Shown here in pieces: positions 48,381-61,300 of a DNA stretch of 64,000 nt; positions within the stretch are counted from its first letter, which is position 1; each line of letters starts with the position of its first letter. This stretch comes from Hedera helix (Eukaryota; Streptophyta; Magnoliopsida; Apiales; Araliaceae): positions 58,679,202-58,743,201 of the forward strand of contig OX359264.1 in NCBI GenBank assembly GCA_947179155.2, in the 5' to 3' direction. Below the pieces are notes generated by a model. That model saw only the letters and a program-made list of their open reading frames with translations. It did not search any database and had not been told where the DNA came from. Both the position numbers and the translations under genes were made by a program.

Positions 48381-50328
48381 AAACCCATCTCCCATTGGCC
48401 ACTACCTCACTAGTTCCCTTTCCAGCTCCTCGTGTATCCATTGGATCCACTTTTTCCATGCCATCACCTCAACACTCTTCCTTGCACCCTGTGTCGCCAT
48501 CATCAATTGTTCACTTCCCAGACATAAGTTCTCATACTCCACCCAAATTTCGGTCTCTCCATTCTTTATATAATCCATCTCTCATATCCTCTTCACCTAT
48601 TCAAGAACTTTAAACCTCTTCATCTCTTATGTTATTTACAGCCTTTTCTTCATCACCGACTCTACAGTTCATGTCACCTAGTCTTTCGTCTATAGTTGGT
48701 TCTGCTTCCTCAAGTCCTGCAGTTACTTCTTCTGTGGTTTCCACAATTAAACCTCCATCTGGTGTCATGACTAGAGCCATGCTTCTAAAATACAATCAAT
48801 CAAATGCCCAAACTCTTGTGGAAATTTCTACACCCAGTGTTGAACCCATATGTTACACTCAAGCTGTTCAATTAAAGGAATGGCGTGATGCAATGGATAT
48901 TGAAATTAATGCCCTCATTTCTCAAGGTACATGGGCATTAGTTCCCAAATTGCCTCATATGAATGTGGTCGGTAGTAAATGGGTCTTTCGCATTAAGAGG
49001 AATACTGATGGCTCCATTGCACGTTACAAGGCGCAATTAGTCGCCAAGGGTTTCCACCAAGAAGAAGGGGTGCGGTCACAGTTCTTACTGTTTTATCTAT
49101 GGCTGTTGCCTAATCTTGGCATATCCCTCAATTAGATGTGAATAATACATTCTTAAATGGCAATCTTGATGAAACAGTCTTTATGTCCTAGCTGCTTGGC
49201 TTTGAGGATAAGGCTCATCCGAACCATGCTTGTCATCTAAGAAAATCATTATATGGCCTCAAACAAGCTCTTCAGGCGTGGTATCAACGTTTATCCGATT
49301 TTCTTCAACAATTGGGGTTTACCATTTCTAAATCTGACACATCCTTATTCTTGCCTACTGTTGCTCATATTTGATTAATTATATTGGTTTATGTTGATGA
49401 TATAATTATCACAAGAAATTCTTCTACAGCTATAGCAGAATTAATGGCCACACTTGGTCGAGAGTTTGCTCTAAGAGATCTTGGACCGCTCAATTTCTTT
49501 CTTAGGATTGAAGTTATTCGGAGTTTTACTGGGCTTGTGCTTTCACACATACGTGATATTATTTCACGTGCAAATATGATGGATTGCAAACCAGTCCGTA
49601 CGCCTAGTGCCATTGTCCAAATTACTCCTGACTCTGATCCATTGTTTTTCGATCCATCATTTTTTCGACAAAATCGTGGGTGCTTTGCAATACACTATCT
49701 TAACTCGTCCAGATCTCTCTTTTGCTGTTAACAAAGTGTGTCAATCCATGCACAATCCTACCGAGTCTAATTGGGTTGTAGTTAAACGTACTATTCAATA
49801 TTTAAAAGCCACATCTACTTATGGTTTGTCCATTCTTCGATGCACAAAACCATTCAAGATACAAGCCTTCTGTGACTCTGACCGGGCAGGTTCTCTTCTG
49901 GACTGAAAATCAACTACTGGTTATGCCATTTATATGGGACGAAACTTAATTTTTTGGTGCTCCCGCAAGCAGAAAACTGTGGCACGATCTTCCACTGAAG
50001 TAGATTATAAATATCTGGCAGATACAACTGCTGAATTGACTTACAGTCGTTGCTTTGTGAATTGGGTGTTTTTTTAAAGGAGCCTCCCATACTTTGGTGT
50101 GACAATATAGGGGCAACTTACTTGGCTGCAAATCTAGTGTTTCATGCTTGTACTAAGAACATTGAAATTGACTTCCACTTTATGCGCAAAAAGATTTACT
50201 TGTTCGCTACATCTCCACAACTGATCAAATTGTCGACATTTTCACTAAGCCATTAAGCACTACGATGTTCGAGTTCTTATGTAACAAGCTGACAGTGGTT
50301 TCACCCCCATCCGCTTGACGGGGAATAT
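48380..50328 (+). pseudogene. Copia reverse transcriptase and RNase H
   Basis: RT opens near 48870 with EWRDAMDIEINAL and GSKWVFRIKRNTDGS, and breaks near 49080-49135. Fragments continue in other frames. The catalytic YVDDIII is at about 49388-49410. RNase H is seen as FCDSDRAG near 49868 and ARSSTEVDYK near 49985, then FEFLCNKLTVV at the end. At least four frameshifts or stops prevent expression. Confidence 0.85.
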
Positions 50329-50573
50329 TGACACAGAGTCTCTCCTCTATTAAACTATCTCCCCATACGCTACTGTATTAAATAAGGAATGCTATATTGG
50401 ATAAAGAATGCATCTGTTCAAGCTTGTAACAGAACTAGATAGATTAAGATTAATTTGAATTTTGAATTAGATGTCATGTAACCATGTAGTATGTTCTCTA
50501 TATAAAGCTAGTAATAGATATTTTGATAAATATACACAGAAATCAGATTTTCATTAACTTATATTCTTTATTT
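50329..50573 (+). repeat. 3' LTR of the copia element
   Basis: Starts TGACACAGAGTCTCTC, with a partial ~19 bp repeat of the GGAATGC/TATTGGATAA segment absent from the 5' LTR. The right end is accurate to a few bases. Confidence 0.85.
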
Positions 50574-50579
50574 AATATT

Positions 50580-51445
50580 TTACCTCAAACTGTTCTTCAA
50601 GAAATGATATGCAGAATTTATCAGAATTATTTTCCCTATGTTTGCTCCTTTCTCTGTAACCACCTCATATTCTCCTACCAAGTGAACTAACCCTGGCCTC
50701 CATGCTTTATCCACCACTTCAATCTCCCCCTTTATTGTCTCGTGCAGTTTTTGTTGTCGTTTCTCAATTTCAACTTGATCACTATTTTTTTCTTTATTTA
50801 CACAATCTCCCCCTTCATTGTTTTTACTTTCTATTGGCGCTCTTAACTATGGCACACCATTGAAGAAATCATTAAGTCCTCTATTATGAAATCCTTCAAC
50901 CTTTTCACCAACAACCTTTCAAATGGCTTCTCTTAGTTGCACATGTCTTTGTATCCATATCTCACCACGCAACGTAACACATTAAGGTCATTTGAATATC
51001 TCCCATGAAAAATAAACCTTTCGTCTATTAGCAGTTTACTAATTAGTATTGATTTGATGGAGACGAAATCCAGGACGGAGTGCAATGCAGGTATATTTGT
51101 CGTATAATGCTTGAATATTGGAGGAATTCCATGAACAAGCTTCAAGTAGAAGACAACAAGGCATGAAATTCTACATAAATTAATATCCGTCGCTATTTCA
51201 TTTAGCTTCTCATGAGAAATCTTGTGATCGAACTCGTAATAATATTTTCTTCGATACACATTGTTCCAAATGTACATTATCGACATTAGAACAATAGCAA
51301 ACACTTAAGGCAGATACCCTCCCTGATTTAATTTATAAAAGACTGAACTCAAATAGAAAAGCTCGACTGTGCCAATAACAAGAACTTAAGAGATAACGAA
51401 AAGTATATGCGTTTTCCATATTATTATTATGATTAGTACTAATTT
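50580..51445 (-). pseudogene. HAK/KUP potassium transporter, copy A last exon (broken)
   Basis: Plasma-membrane K+ transporters of the HAK/KUP/KT family take up potassium in plants. Read from 51445 leftward: LVLIIIIWKTHIL, then VLVIGTVELFYLSSV, YLP, FAIVLMSIMYIWNNVYRRKY, and HGIPPIFKHYTTNIPALHSV, as in the last membrane segments and the start of the cytosolic tail. Then come ERFIFHG, VVRYGYKD, and finally EIEVVDKAWRPG and EYEVVTEKGANIGK. In-frame stops occur in the VIS-VLV stretch, before VFAIVL, and after GYKDMCN (TAA at 50933-50935), with more beyond. No upstream exons are present here. Confidence 0.85.
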
Positions 51446-51487
<42 letters not shown>

Positions 51488-51653
51488 CTGCATGTACATG
51501 TGCATATACATTCGATGTCATAAGAAAATAGTTGAAGGTACATATATCTTTGTATATGTCTATATATGTGTATATAGACGTATATACACATATGTATATA
51601 TATATATAATATATATGTGTATTTAATATACATATAATATATGTGTGTATGTG

Positions 51654-51716
<63 letters not shown>

Positions 51717-51882
51717 AATGGTATTTAATATACATATAATATATATGTGTATGTATATATATAAATATGTATAAATATATATAGCGGGAAGGCCTTTATT
51801 TCATCATTCTTGTTCGTTGGATCTTATGTTGGACAGCTATAGATGGATTTACTGGAATAGTACGTGTCTATAACAACCATTT

Positions 51883-51947
<65 letters not shown>

Positions 51948-51954
51948 CATACAT
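51446..51954. repeat. TA/TG microsatellite cluster
   Basis: (TA)n at about 51448-51482, (TG)n at about 51664-51714, mixed TATG/TATA runs to 51785, and (TA)n at about 51886-51942. A ~65 bp non-repetitive island at about 51785-51850 resembles 40180-40245. Confidence 0.9.
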
Positions 51955-52320
51955 ATAGGGGAATGGTCTATAATAAGTAGATGTTATAGATCAAAATCTA
52001 GCATACAACATTTATATCATTGAAAATAAGAAGGAACGGTTAAGATTAGAAAACGTCCGCTACTAGCTACTATTAGTAGGGGACGGTTTAGTAGTCCGCT
52101 ATTTGGCGGTGGGTTTTAAGTATTTAATCTCAACCGTTGATCCCTATAATGGATGATAATGATGGTGTTTACCTAATCTTACTCCCTAGCAAATATATGT
52201 CCTTTATAAGGTTTAACAATTTTATATATTCTTTAGATGGACAAAAGAAAGAGAGAGAAAATGAAACATCGAAAGTAGACACCATTTGGACAAATACATT
52301 TTAATGTAGTACTATATATA
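51955..52320. repeat. Repeat block E, copy 1
   Basis: Recurs at 52404-52735 and 54753-55103. Landmarks: CATACAACATTTATATCATTG, then ATTGAAAATAAGAAGGAACG, then CGTCCGCTACTAGCTACTAT, then GGGTTTTAAGTA, CTCCCTAGCAAATA and GATGGACAAAAGAAA. The CCGCTACT...AGTAG palindrome recalls modules in the foldback and TIR elements. No coding capacity. Possibly a MITE. Confidence 0.7.
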
Positions 52321-52403
52321 TAAACACACACACACATTTACGTATAGGTACATGTACCTATACATACATCTACCTGCATGTACATGTGCATATGCATTAG
52401 TTG

Positions 52404-52735
52404 TTACTGGCATACAACATCTATATCATTGAAAATAAGAAGGAACGGTTAGGATTAGAAAACGTCCGCTACTAGCTATTATTAGTAGGTGACGGTTTAG
52501 TAGTCCGTTATTTAATAGTGGGTTTTAAGTATTTAATCTCAGCTGTTGATCCCTATAATGGATGATAATGATGGTGTTTGTCCAATCATACTCCCTAGCA
52601 AATACATGTCCTTATTAAGGTTTAACAATTTTATATATTCTTTAGATGGAAAAAAAAAAAAAAAGGATGAAACATCGAAAGTAGATACCATTTGGACAAG
52701 TACATTTTAATGTAGTATTATATATAAACACAGAC
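52404..52735. repeat. Repeat block E, copy 2
   Basis: Same block as 51955-52320, lacking its first ~50 bp. It is followed by (CA)n and (TA)n runs (52736-52780), and then by the flank of HAK copy B. Confidence 0.7.
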
Positions 52736-52743
52736 ACACACAC

Positions 52744-52783
<40 letters not shown>

Positions 52784-52979
52784 ATAAAACAAAACGAAAA
52801 AAAAAAAAAAAAGTAAACTAGTACTTCATTATATATATTTACAGAATCTCCACAATGTGATAATAGAAATCAAAAATAAAGAGAGAAATCATACATTTAA
52901 TTCATATACCAGAGTTAATATATGTGCGCCTTTTTTTCTTATTTAATTTTCGGGTCTTATATATTCTAGCTACTAACTG

Positions 52980-53960
52980 CTAAAGCTCATATGTCATTCC
53001 CACTTTAAGCATACGCTTCAGAGGAATATCGAAAACCTTAATAATACTTTGCCTCAAACTGTTCTTCAAGAAATGATATGCAGAATTATCCTCCCTAAAT
53101 TTGCTCTTTTCTCTACAACCACCTCATATTCTCCTACCAAGTGAACAAACCTTGCCCTCCATGCTTTGTCCACCACTTCAGTTTCCCCTTCATTATCTCG
53201 TGTAGTTTTTGTTGTTGCTTCTCAATTTCAACTTGATCACTAATTTTTTATTCATTTAAACAATCTCCCCTTTCATTTTTTTCGACTTTCTCTAGACGCT
53301 ATCGACTATGGCACACCATTGAAGAAATCATTAAGTCATCTCTTATGAAATCCTTCAACCTTTCCACCAACAACCTTTCAAATGGCTCCTCTTAGTTACT
53401 CACATCTGTGTATCCATATCTCACCACGCAACGAAACACATTAAGGTCATTTGGATATATCATATGAAAAATAAACCTTTGGTCTATTGGCACTTTATTA
53501 ATTAGTAGCGATTTGATGGAGACGAAAACAAGGATGAAGTGTAATGCAGGTATATTTGTCACATAATGCTTGAATATTGAAGGAATTCCATGAACAACAG
53601 GGACGGAATGCAATGCAGGTATATTTGTCACATAATGCTTGAATATTAGAGGAATTCCATGAACAAGCTCCGAGTATAAGACAATAAGGCATAAAATTCT
53701 ACATAAATTAATATTCGCCGCAATTTCCTTTAGCTTCTCAGGAGAAATCTTGTGATCTAATTCATAGTAATATTTTCTTCAGTACACATCATTCCGAATG
53801 TACATTATCGCCATTTGAACAATTGCAAACGCTAAAGGCAGATACCCTCCCAGATCTAATTTATAAAGGACTGAACTTAAATAAAGAAGCTCGATTGTGC
53901 CAATAACAAGAACGTGAGAGATAACGACAAGTTTATGCGTTTTTCATATCATTATCATTA
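52980..53960 (-). pseudogene. HAK/KUP potassium transporter, copy B last exon (broken)
   Basis: Second copy of the same terminal exon, in the same orientation, with its end intact: the C-terminus reads IIKVFDIPLKRMLKVGMTYE before the TAG at 52980-52982. Upstream parts include VLVIGTIELLYLSSVLYKL, GGYLPLAFAIVQMAIMYIR and GIP-FKHYVTNIPALH. TGA replaces the Trp codon in the M-I-W-K-T motif, and another stop follows DVY. The TAA at 53392-53394 is shared with copy A. An in-frame 69 bp tandem duplication (53532-53600 and 53601-53669) repeats the HGIP..FKHYVTNIPALH part. Confidence 0.85.
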
Positions 53961-53988
53961 TTAGTACTAATTTTATGTATGTATATAC

Positions 53989-54057
<69 letters not shown>

Positions 54058-54336
54058 GTATGTATACATATTTGTATATGTATATACAAACATATATATT
54101 GTAGACACACACAATATTTATACCATATGTATAGGGATTTGTGTGTGTATACCATATTTATATATGTACATACATGTACAAATATGTATATGTGTGTGTG
54201 TGTGTACATATATAGGTATATAATGTCTATAATGTCTATATATGTATATACATATATATATATATATGTACATATATACATATATATGAGTGTGTATATA
54301 AATTTATGTATACACACACACAAACACACATTTACG
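53961..54336. repeat. CA/TA/TG microsatellite cluster
   Basis: (CA)n at about 53992-54046, mixed TATG/TATA to 54300, and a short (CA)n at about 54313-54325. The long frames across these runs are repeat artefacts. Confidence 0.9.
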
Positions 54337-54450
54337 AATTTATAAAGGATTGAACTCAAATAGAGAAGTTCGACTATGCCAATAACAATAACGTAAGAGA
54401 TAACAAGAAGTATATGTATTTTCCATATCATCATCATTAGTACTAATTTT
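54337..54450 (-). pseudogene. HAK/KUP transporter, copy C fragment
   Basis: Only the beginning of the last exon: KLVLMMMIWKIHILLVISYV, then IVIGIVELLYLSSILYKF. It keeps the Trp codon that copy B lost. The rest is replaced by microsatellite sequence. Confidence 0.75.
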
Positions 54451-54474
54451 ATGTTTATATATACATTTATATAG

Positions 54475-54512
<38 letters not shown>

Positions 54513-54685
54513 TATATATGTATGCACGTACATGTATAAGTGTGTACGTATATGTACCAACATGTACATTTACTTGTACGTACATGTGCATTAGATGTCA
54601 TAGAAAAATGGTTGAAGGTGCATATATATATGTATACGTCGAAATATATTATATAGATGTATAGATACAAATGTATTTATACATA

Positions 54686-54724
<39 letters not shown>

Positions 54725-54752
54725 CGCGCGTGCGTGTATGTGTCTATAATGG
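54451..54752. repeat. TA and TG/CG microsatellites
   Basis: (TA)n at about 54478-54508. Then (TG)n passing into (CG)n at about 54689-54733, GTGTGT...GCGCGCGCGCGCGTGCG, an alternating purine-pyrimidine tract able to adopt Z-DNA. Confidence 0.9.
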
Positions 54753-55098
54753 AATGATTCATAATAAGTAGTTATGAATAAAAAACTGGCATGCACCATC
54801 TATATCATTGAAAATAAGAAGAAACGCCCAAGATTAGAAAAGATCCGCTAATAGTTACTATTAGTAGTGGACGGTTTAGTAGTACACTACTAAGACAACG
54901 GGTTTTAAGTACATAATCTCAGCTATTGATCCCTATAATGGATTGTATGGATAGTGTGTGCCCAATCTTACTCCCTAGCAAATACATGTCCTTATTAAGG
55001 TTTAACCATTTCATATATTCTTTAGATGGACAAAAGAAAAAGAGAGATGATGAAACCTCGAAATTAGACACTATTTGGACAAGTACATTTTTATGTAA

Positions 55099-55103
<5 letters not shown>
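54753..55103. repeat. Repeat block E, copy 3
   Basis: Third copy of the block at 51955-52320, more diverged. Its start, GAATGATTCATAATAAGTAG, resembles the start of the TIR element region at 30995 (GAATGATTCATAACAAATAA), linking the two families. Confidence 0.7.
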
Positions 55104-55162
<59 letters not shown>

Positions 55163-55334
55163 AATAAAACAAAACAAAACAAAAATAGTAAATTAGTACT
55201 TCATTATATATGCTTGTTGAATCTCCACAATGTGAGAATAGAAATCAGATATAAAGAGAAAGATCATACATTTAATTTATATACTAGAGCTAATATATGT
55301 GCTACTTTTTTTCTTATTTATTTTTTGAGTCTTA
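55104..55334 (-). other. 3' flank of a further HAK copy, cut by gypsy element 3
   Basis: (TA)n at 55104-55157, then the GTGAATAAAACAAAAC flank and GTGCTACTTTTTTTCTTA-type sequence also seen before the HAK stop codons in copies A and B. It stops at TCTTA (55330-55334), where the LTR begins. The continuation, including the transporter's 3' coding end, would lie right of the window. Confidence 0.65.
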
Positions 55335-58328
55335 TGTGACGCCCCCAAATCTGGGCCCACACAGCCCAAACTTGAGTCGTCAAAATACTACAACAAAATT
55401 ATTACAACAAAGCACAACGTACAACAATACAGTGTATAATAATACACAACTAAGTCTTCACTATTATTGCCACACTATTTTACAAAACGTGAAAACTATG
55501 ATAACTATTCCTCGGACCCTCACTCCATTCCCCGGCTAGACCCTGTTATGTTTTCATCTCCTGTTGAAAAACAATGGAATAAAAGAAAGGGTGAGCTCAA
55601 ATAGCCCAGTAAAGAATATCATGACTAAGATAATGACGAATAAATTATCATTAGTCTTCAACAGTTGAGTTCTTGATAGAATACAATAGACTACAAGGTT
55701 TATATCAAAAACTGCAGTTAAATTCTTAAACAACGTTCAGATCAATAATAGCAGCGGAATGAGTAATCTATTAGAAGAATAATGCAGACTATAATGTCCA
55801 CTCGGTTCTCTTTTTAGGAAAAACATCATCAACTTTTATCATCTGAAATATCATTAGTCAAGATAATACAAATTCACAGTTCCTGATCATAATCATGCAC
55901 ATCAACAGTTCATCTTTGTACTACGGGCCAAAGATATTCAATATAGCACCAACGGTCATGATTATACCAGATTCAGCCTTTGGTCATAATCATACCAAAC
56001 AACAGTTCATCTTTGCACTACGGGCCAAAGAGAACATTCACCACGTGCCATAAAAGACACCGAACAGATGTATCGCCTTTAACCTATTATATCGCCTTTA
56101 ACCTATCATCTGTTCAACAAATATATCACATCTGTGCCCCCGGCCACAGATATTCACAACAGCTTGATTTTTGGATGATTAGAATGATATAAATGATGAA
56201 CAGAATAAATAGGATAACAATAAGTATCGGAAGTTTACTTTGTACAGATTCAAATAATGTCCAAATTGTCAACATGATGTGGAGTGAAATTTAAAAATGA
56301 TATTCAAGATCCACAGTTCAGAATAACGGTTACAATTCAATAGAAAGGTTCACGTAAATAGGAAGGTTCAGTTGAAATAATGAAGTTCAACTATTATGGA
56401 ACATATAATATTTTCAGGAATTATAGAAGCAATAGTTCCATAATAAATTTCGATTTAGGAGTATGAAAGAAAATAATATCCCTTACCGTAGCAGGTTTGA
56501 TTAACAAAAGGTGAAGGAAATTAATACAAAGGGTTATTCACCAACAGGCGGCAATCCGCTCCGTAAGGTTATTCCCACAATTTAATAGAATTTGAGTACA
56601 AAGAGTTATTCACCAAACAGGCGGCAATCCGCTCCGTAAGGTTATTCCCACAATTTAATAGAATTTGAGTACAAAGAGTTATTCACCAAACAGGCGGCAA
56701 TCCGCTCCGTAAGGTTATTCCCACAATTTAATAGAATTTGAGTACAAAGAGTTATTCACCAAACAGGCGGCAATCCGCTCCGTAAGGTTATTCTCAGAGA
56801 TTAATAATGAATGAATACGAAAGGTTATTCACCAACAGGCGGCAATCCGCTCCGTAAGGTTATTCCCACAATTTAATACATGGAAATAAAATGCACGTCT
56901 TATGAGTAAGGAAGAAACAATATTATTATCGAGAATCAAATAATGATAATCCCTTACCATAGTACGTTTGAATAATGGAAGATGAAAAAGATGGTATCCC
57001 TTACCGTAACACGTGACTGGATATTGATTTAAATGAGGTTGATTAACTTGAACAGTACACGTATACTTATAGATCTTCACAAATACTCAAGATGACTTAA
57101 GCACACTTAGAGAGAACTTTCACAAGAAGTATTTAGAGAGAGAAAGAAAGAACAAGTAAGGAAGTTTATGAAAAATCCTTAAGTTAAGGCTTCTATTTAT
57201 AGCCAAAAATCTTATCATTCATTTAATCTAAACCATTCATTTAAAGATCATCTTTTAATCTACACCATCCATTTCAAATATTATATTATCTTTAATCTAC
57301 ACCATTCATTTCATATCACCTAATAATCACCTAACTTTATATTATAAACAAATCAATTTAATTATTCAACAATAATTCACACTTTAATCTACACCATTCA
57401 TTTCATATCACCTAATAATCACCTAACTTTATATTATAAACAAATCAATTCAATTATTCAACAATAATTCACACTTTAATCTACACCATTCATTTCATAT
57501 CACCTAATAATCACCTAACTTTATATTATAAACAAATAACTTTATCAATTCAATTATTATGACTAATTGTTATAAATACAGTATAGTTAGCTCTTAGATA
57601 TCAAGTCAATAAATTAATGAAATACAACTGTTTAAATAACATCATAATAGAGATAACAATAATGTAAAATAAAGCATACGTTACTGTGTAATGACAATTA
57701 TTGATTCAATAATGTGAATTACTGTGCATATGTTACTGTGACAATTATTAGGTTCAATAATTTTAAAAACAATGCAACAACAATTATTGACTCAATGATA
57801 TAAAATACAGTGTAATGACAATTATTAAATCAATAATGCAAAATACTGTGTAACAACAATTATTGAATTGATAATATAAAATATTATGCAGTGACAATTA
57901 TCGATGAAATGATGCGTAACAGTTACGGTGTCAATTATCAGACCAAAAATATGAGACACTATGCAATACCGTGTGTTACTGTAGAGTACCGAGTGCTACA
58001 GAAAATACCAATAACTACCGTATGCTACTATTCTTTTATCACCGGTATTTTAACAGTTCCGTTGACTATTTTTATTTAAAAAGGTTATTTCTGTCGTTTT
58101 CTATATCCGACAAATATTTCGTTGTGGGGTCCACCAATAATTTGTTATTTCGGCGCCGTCGGACCAAACGAATATTCCCCGACCAAACGAATATTGTCCG
58201 ACAAAATAAAATTTGCACATAACATCCTTAACTTTTAACTTTATCGATTTAACCACTTACTGTTTAAAAAAAAATATCTATATGGAGAAAAATTAAATTT
58301 TGTATTTCATAAAATTCGGGGTCTTACA
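55335..58328 (-). repeat. 3' LTR of gypsy element 3
   Basis: 2,994 bp, of the element 2 subtype: five leader units (about 56527-56880), three U3 units (about 57290-57530) and two ~117 bp units (about 55905-56035). The TATA box, inverted, is at 57194-57201. Marker differences such as GATATTCAATATAGCACC distinguish it from elements 1 and 2. Confidence 0.95.
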
Positions 58329-61300
58329 ACCTCCCCTCCTTATGAAATTTCGTCCCCGAAATTGACGTACCTGACATATCGAAGAGGTAAGGATACTTAG
58401 ATTTCATCTCAGATTCTAGCTCCCATGTCATTTCCTCAGTATCTTGGTTCCTCCATAAAACCTTAACTTGAGGTATAACCTTTGAGCGTAGGATCTGCTC
58501 CTTCTTATCCAGGATCTTAACAGGTACCTCCTCGTATGTTAAATCCTCTGCTATAACGTCTGGTTCTAACTCAATGACGTGGTTTGGGTCCTTCACATAT
58601 TTACGTAACATAGATATGTGAAAAACGTTATGGATGCGAGACATTCATGGTGGTAGGGCTAGTCTGTAGGCTACGGTTCCTATTCGATCGAGGATTTCAA
58701 ATGGGCCAATAAATCGAGGGTTGAGCTTTCCTCTCTTTCCGAATCTCGTAACCCCTTTCCATGGAGAAACACGTAAGAATACATGATCTCCGACGTTGAA
58801 ATTTTCGTCTCTCTGATGAAGATCAGCATAACTCTTTTGTCGTTCTTGTGCGGTCTGTATTCATTGTCGGATCATTTGGATCTTTTCGGTCGTCAAGCGT
58901 ACCAACTCGGGTCCCAACAATTTTGCTTCTCCTACCTCATTCCAACATATTGGAGAGCGACACTTCCTTCCATACAATGCCTCGAATGGAGCCATGCCTA
59001 TGCTTGCTTGGTAACTGTTGTTGTAAGAAAATTCCACCAACGACAAGTACTTATCCCAACTTCCTTTGAAGTCTAATACACAAAGTCTCAAAAGATCTTC
59101 GAGGGTCTGGATCGTCCTTTCCGATTGTCCGTCCGTTTGAGGATGGTATGCAGAACTAAAACGTAGTTCAGTGCCCATAGCTTTTTGTAGACTGATCCAA
59201 AAGCGTGAAGTGAATCTAGGATCTCGATCAGAAACTGGCATGCCATGCAATCTCACGATCTCATTTATGTACATACCGGCAAGACGTTCAAGTGAAAAGT
59301 TTTCTCGTATAGGCAAGAAATGAGCAGATTTGGTCAATCTATCTACGATCACCCAAATTGCATCTAAGCCTTGAGAAACTTTTGGAAGACCCGTCACGAA
59401 ATCCATATTGATGTGTTCCCACTTCCATTCGGGAACTTCAAGTGATTGTAATGGACCTTTAGGAACTTGATGTTCTGCCTTGACACGTTGACAAGTTAGG
59501 CACCTTGAGATAAACTCCGCAATCTCCCTTTTCATATTGTTCCACCAAAATGTATGTCGAAGATCTCGATACATTTTGGTACCTCCTGGGTGGATTGCAA
59601 ACGGCGTGTTGTGTGCCTCCATCATGATTTTATGCTTTAATTCAGGATCGTTAGGAACACAGAGTCGAGAGTTGACTCGAAGTATTCCTTTCTCGTCGAT
59701 TCTTGCTTCGGGAATGGCACCTTCTTGTACTTTCTTTATCATGTTTATCAGTTCCGGATCGGTAGCTTGAACAGCTTTAATTTTATCGATTAAAGTTGGT
59801 TCTACTTGCACGTGAGCAATCTTCGAGTGGGTCCCTGGTGTCTTTAGTTCTATCTCCATCTTTTGCAAGTCGTACAAAATACACTTTTGTGTTGTCAGCA
59901 GTGCACTTGTACTTGCATAAGATTTTCTGCTCAAAGCGTCAGCTACAACGTTCGCCTTTCCCGGGTGATACTGGATTGTGTGGTCATAATCCTTTAACAG
60001 CTCAAGCCAACGTCGTTGTCGCATGTTGAGTTCCTTCTGGGTGAAGAAATACTTGAGACTTTTATGATCCGTATAGATATCCATTTTTTCTCCGTACAAG
60101 TAGTGTCTCCAGATCTTCAACGCGAAAACGACTGCTGCCAACTCTAGATCATGAGTAGGATAATTTTTCTCATAATCTTTGAGTTGTCGAGAGGCGTAGG
60201 CTATAACCTTTCCATGTTGCATAAGGACACAGCCTAGACCTTTGCCAGAAGCATCGCTGTAGATAACAAATTCTCCTGATCCTGATGGTATGGTCAGAAC
60301 AGGAGCTGAAACCAGTCTCTTCTTGAGTTCTTGGAAACTTTTCTCGCATTCCTCGCTCCATATGAATTTTGTGCTTTTCCGAGTAAGCTGCGTTAATGGA
60401 GTGGCGATTCGAGAAAATCCTTCTACGAATCTCCGATAATAACCAGCTAGACCCAGAAAACTTCGGACTTCGGTTACTGTTTTGGGTTGTTCCCAATTTA
60501 GTACCGTTTCAATCTTCGCAGAATCGACTGATATTCCTTGACTAGAAATCACATGCCCAAGAAACGCGACCTCCTCAAGCCAGAACTCACATTTCTTCAA
60601 CTTGGCATATAATTTGTTTTCACGGAGCTTTTGGAGTATCAATCTCAGGTGTTGTTCATGATCCTCGCGACTCTTGGAGTATATGAGGATGTCATCAATA
60701 AAGACAACCACAAAATGATCCAAATGTTCCTTGAATATCCGGTTCATCATGTCCATGAAAGCTGCAGGAGCATTAGTTAGTCCAAAAGGCATGACTAAGA
60801 ACTCATAATGCCCATAACGAGTTCTGAAAGCAGTCTTTGGAATGTCCTCAGCTTTAACCTTTAACTGATGATATCCAGAACGGAGATCAATCTTTGAGAA
60901 ATGTTGAGCGCCTTGCAATTGATCAAACATGTCATCAATCCGAGGTAACGGGTACCTGTTTTTGATGGTGACATGGTTCAATTCTCGGTAGTCAATGCAC
61001 AATCTCATACTCCCGTCTTTCTTCTTCACAAATAGAACAGGAGCACCCCAAGGTGATGCACTCGGACGAATGAAACCGGTATCCAACAATTCCTGTAGTT
61101 GGACTTTTAACTCTTGAAGTTCAATGGGAGCCATTCGGTATGGAGCTTTGGAAATGGGCTTGGTACCGGGTTCAAGATCAATATAAAATTCAATTTCACG
61201 GTTTGGGGGTAAGCCAGGAAGTTCTTAAGGAAAAACGTCAGGAAACTCATTAACAATGGGAATATCATTCAAGTTTGACGTATTTTTGTTCAAATCAGTG

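Larger units (their letters stand above)
45775..50573 (+). mobile_element. Degenerate Ty1/copia LTR retrotransposon
   Basis: About 4.8 kb with short LTRs (45775-46000 and 50329-50573). The primer site is TGGTATCAGAGC at 46001-46012 and the purine-rich GACGGGGAATA precedes the 3' LTR. Order gag, protease, integrase, RT, RNase H is the copia order. Flanks ACTAT and AATAT are only an approximate target duplication. The LTRs differ clearly more than in the gypsy elements, including a ~19 bp internal repeat in the 3' LTR, so this is an older insertion. It lies in the C-terminal coding region of HAK copy A. Confidence 0.9.

Noticed and set aside
53973..54569. Long minus-strand frame rich in Y, I, T and H
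   Set aside because: It crosses CA/TA/TG microsatellites and a HAK fragment; no domain.
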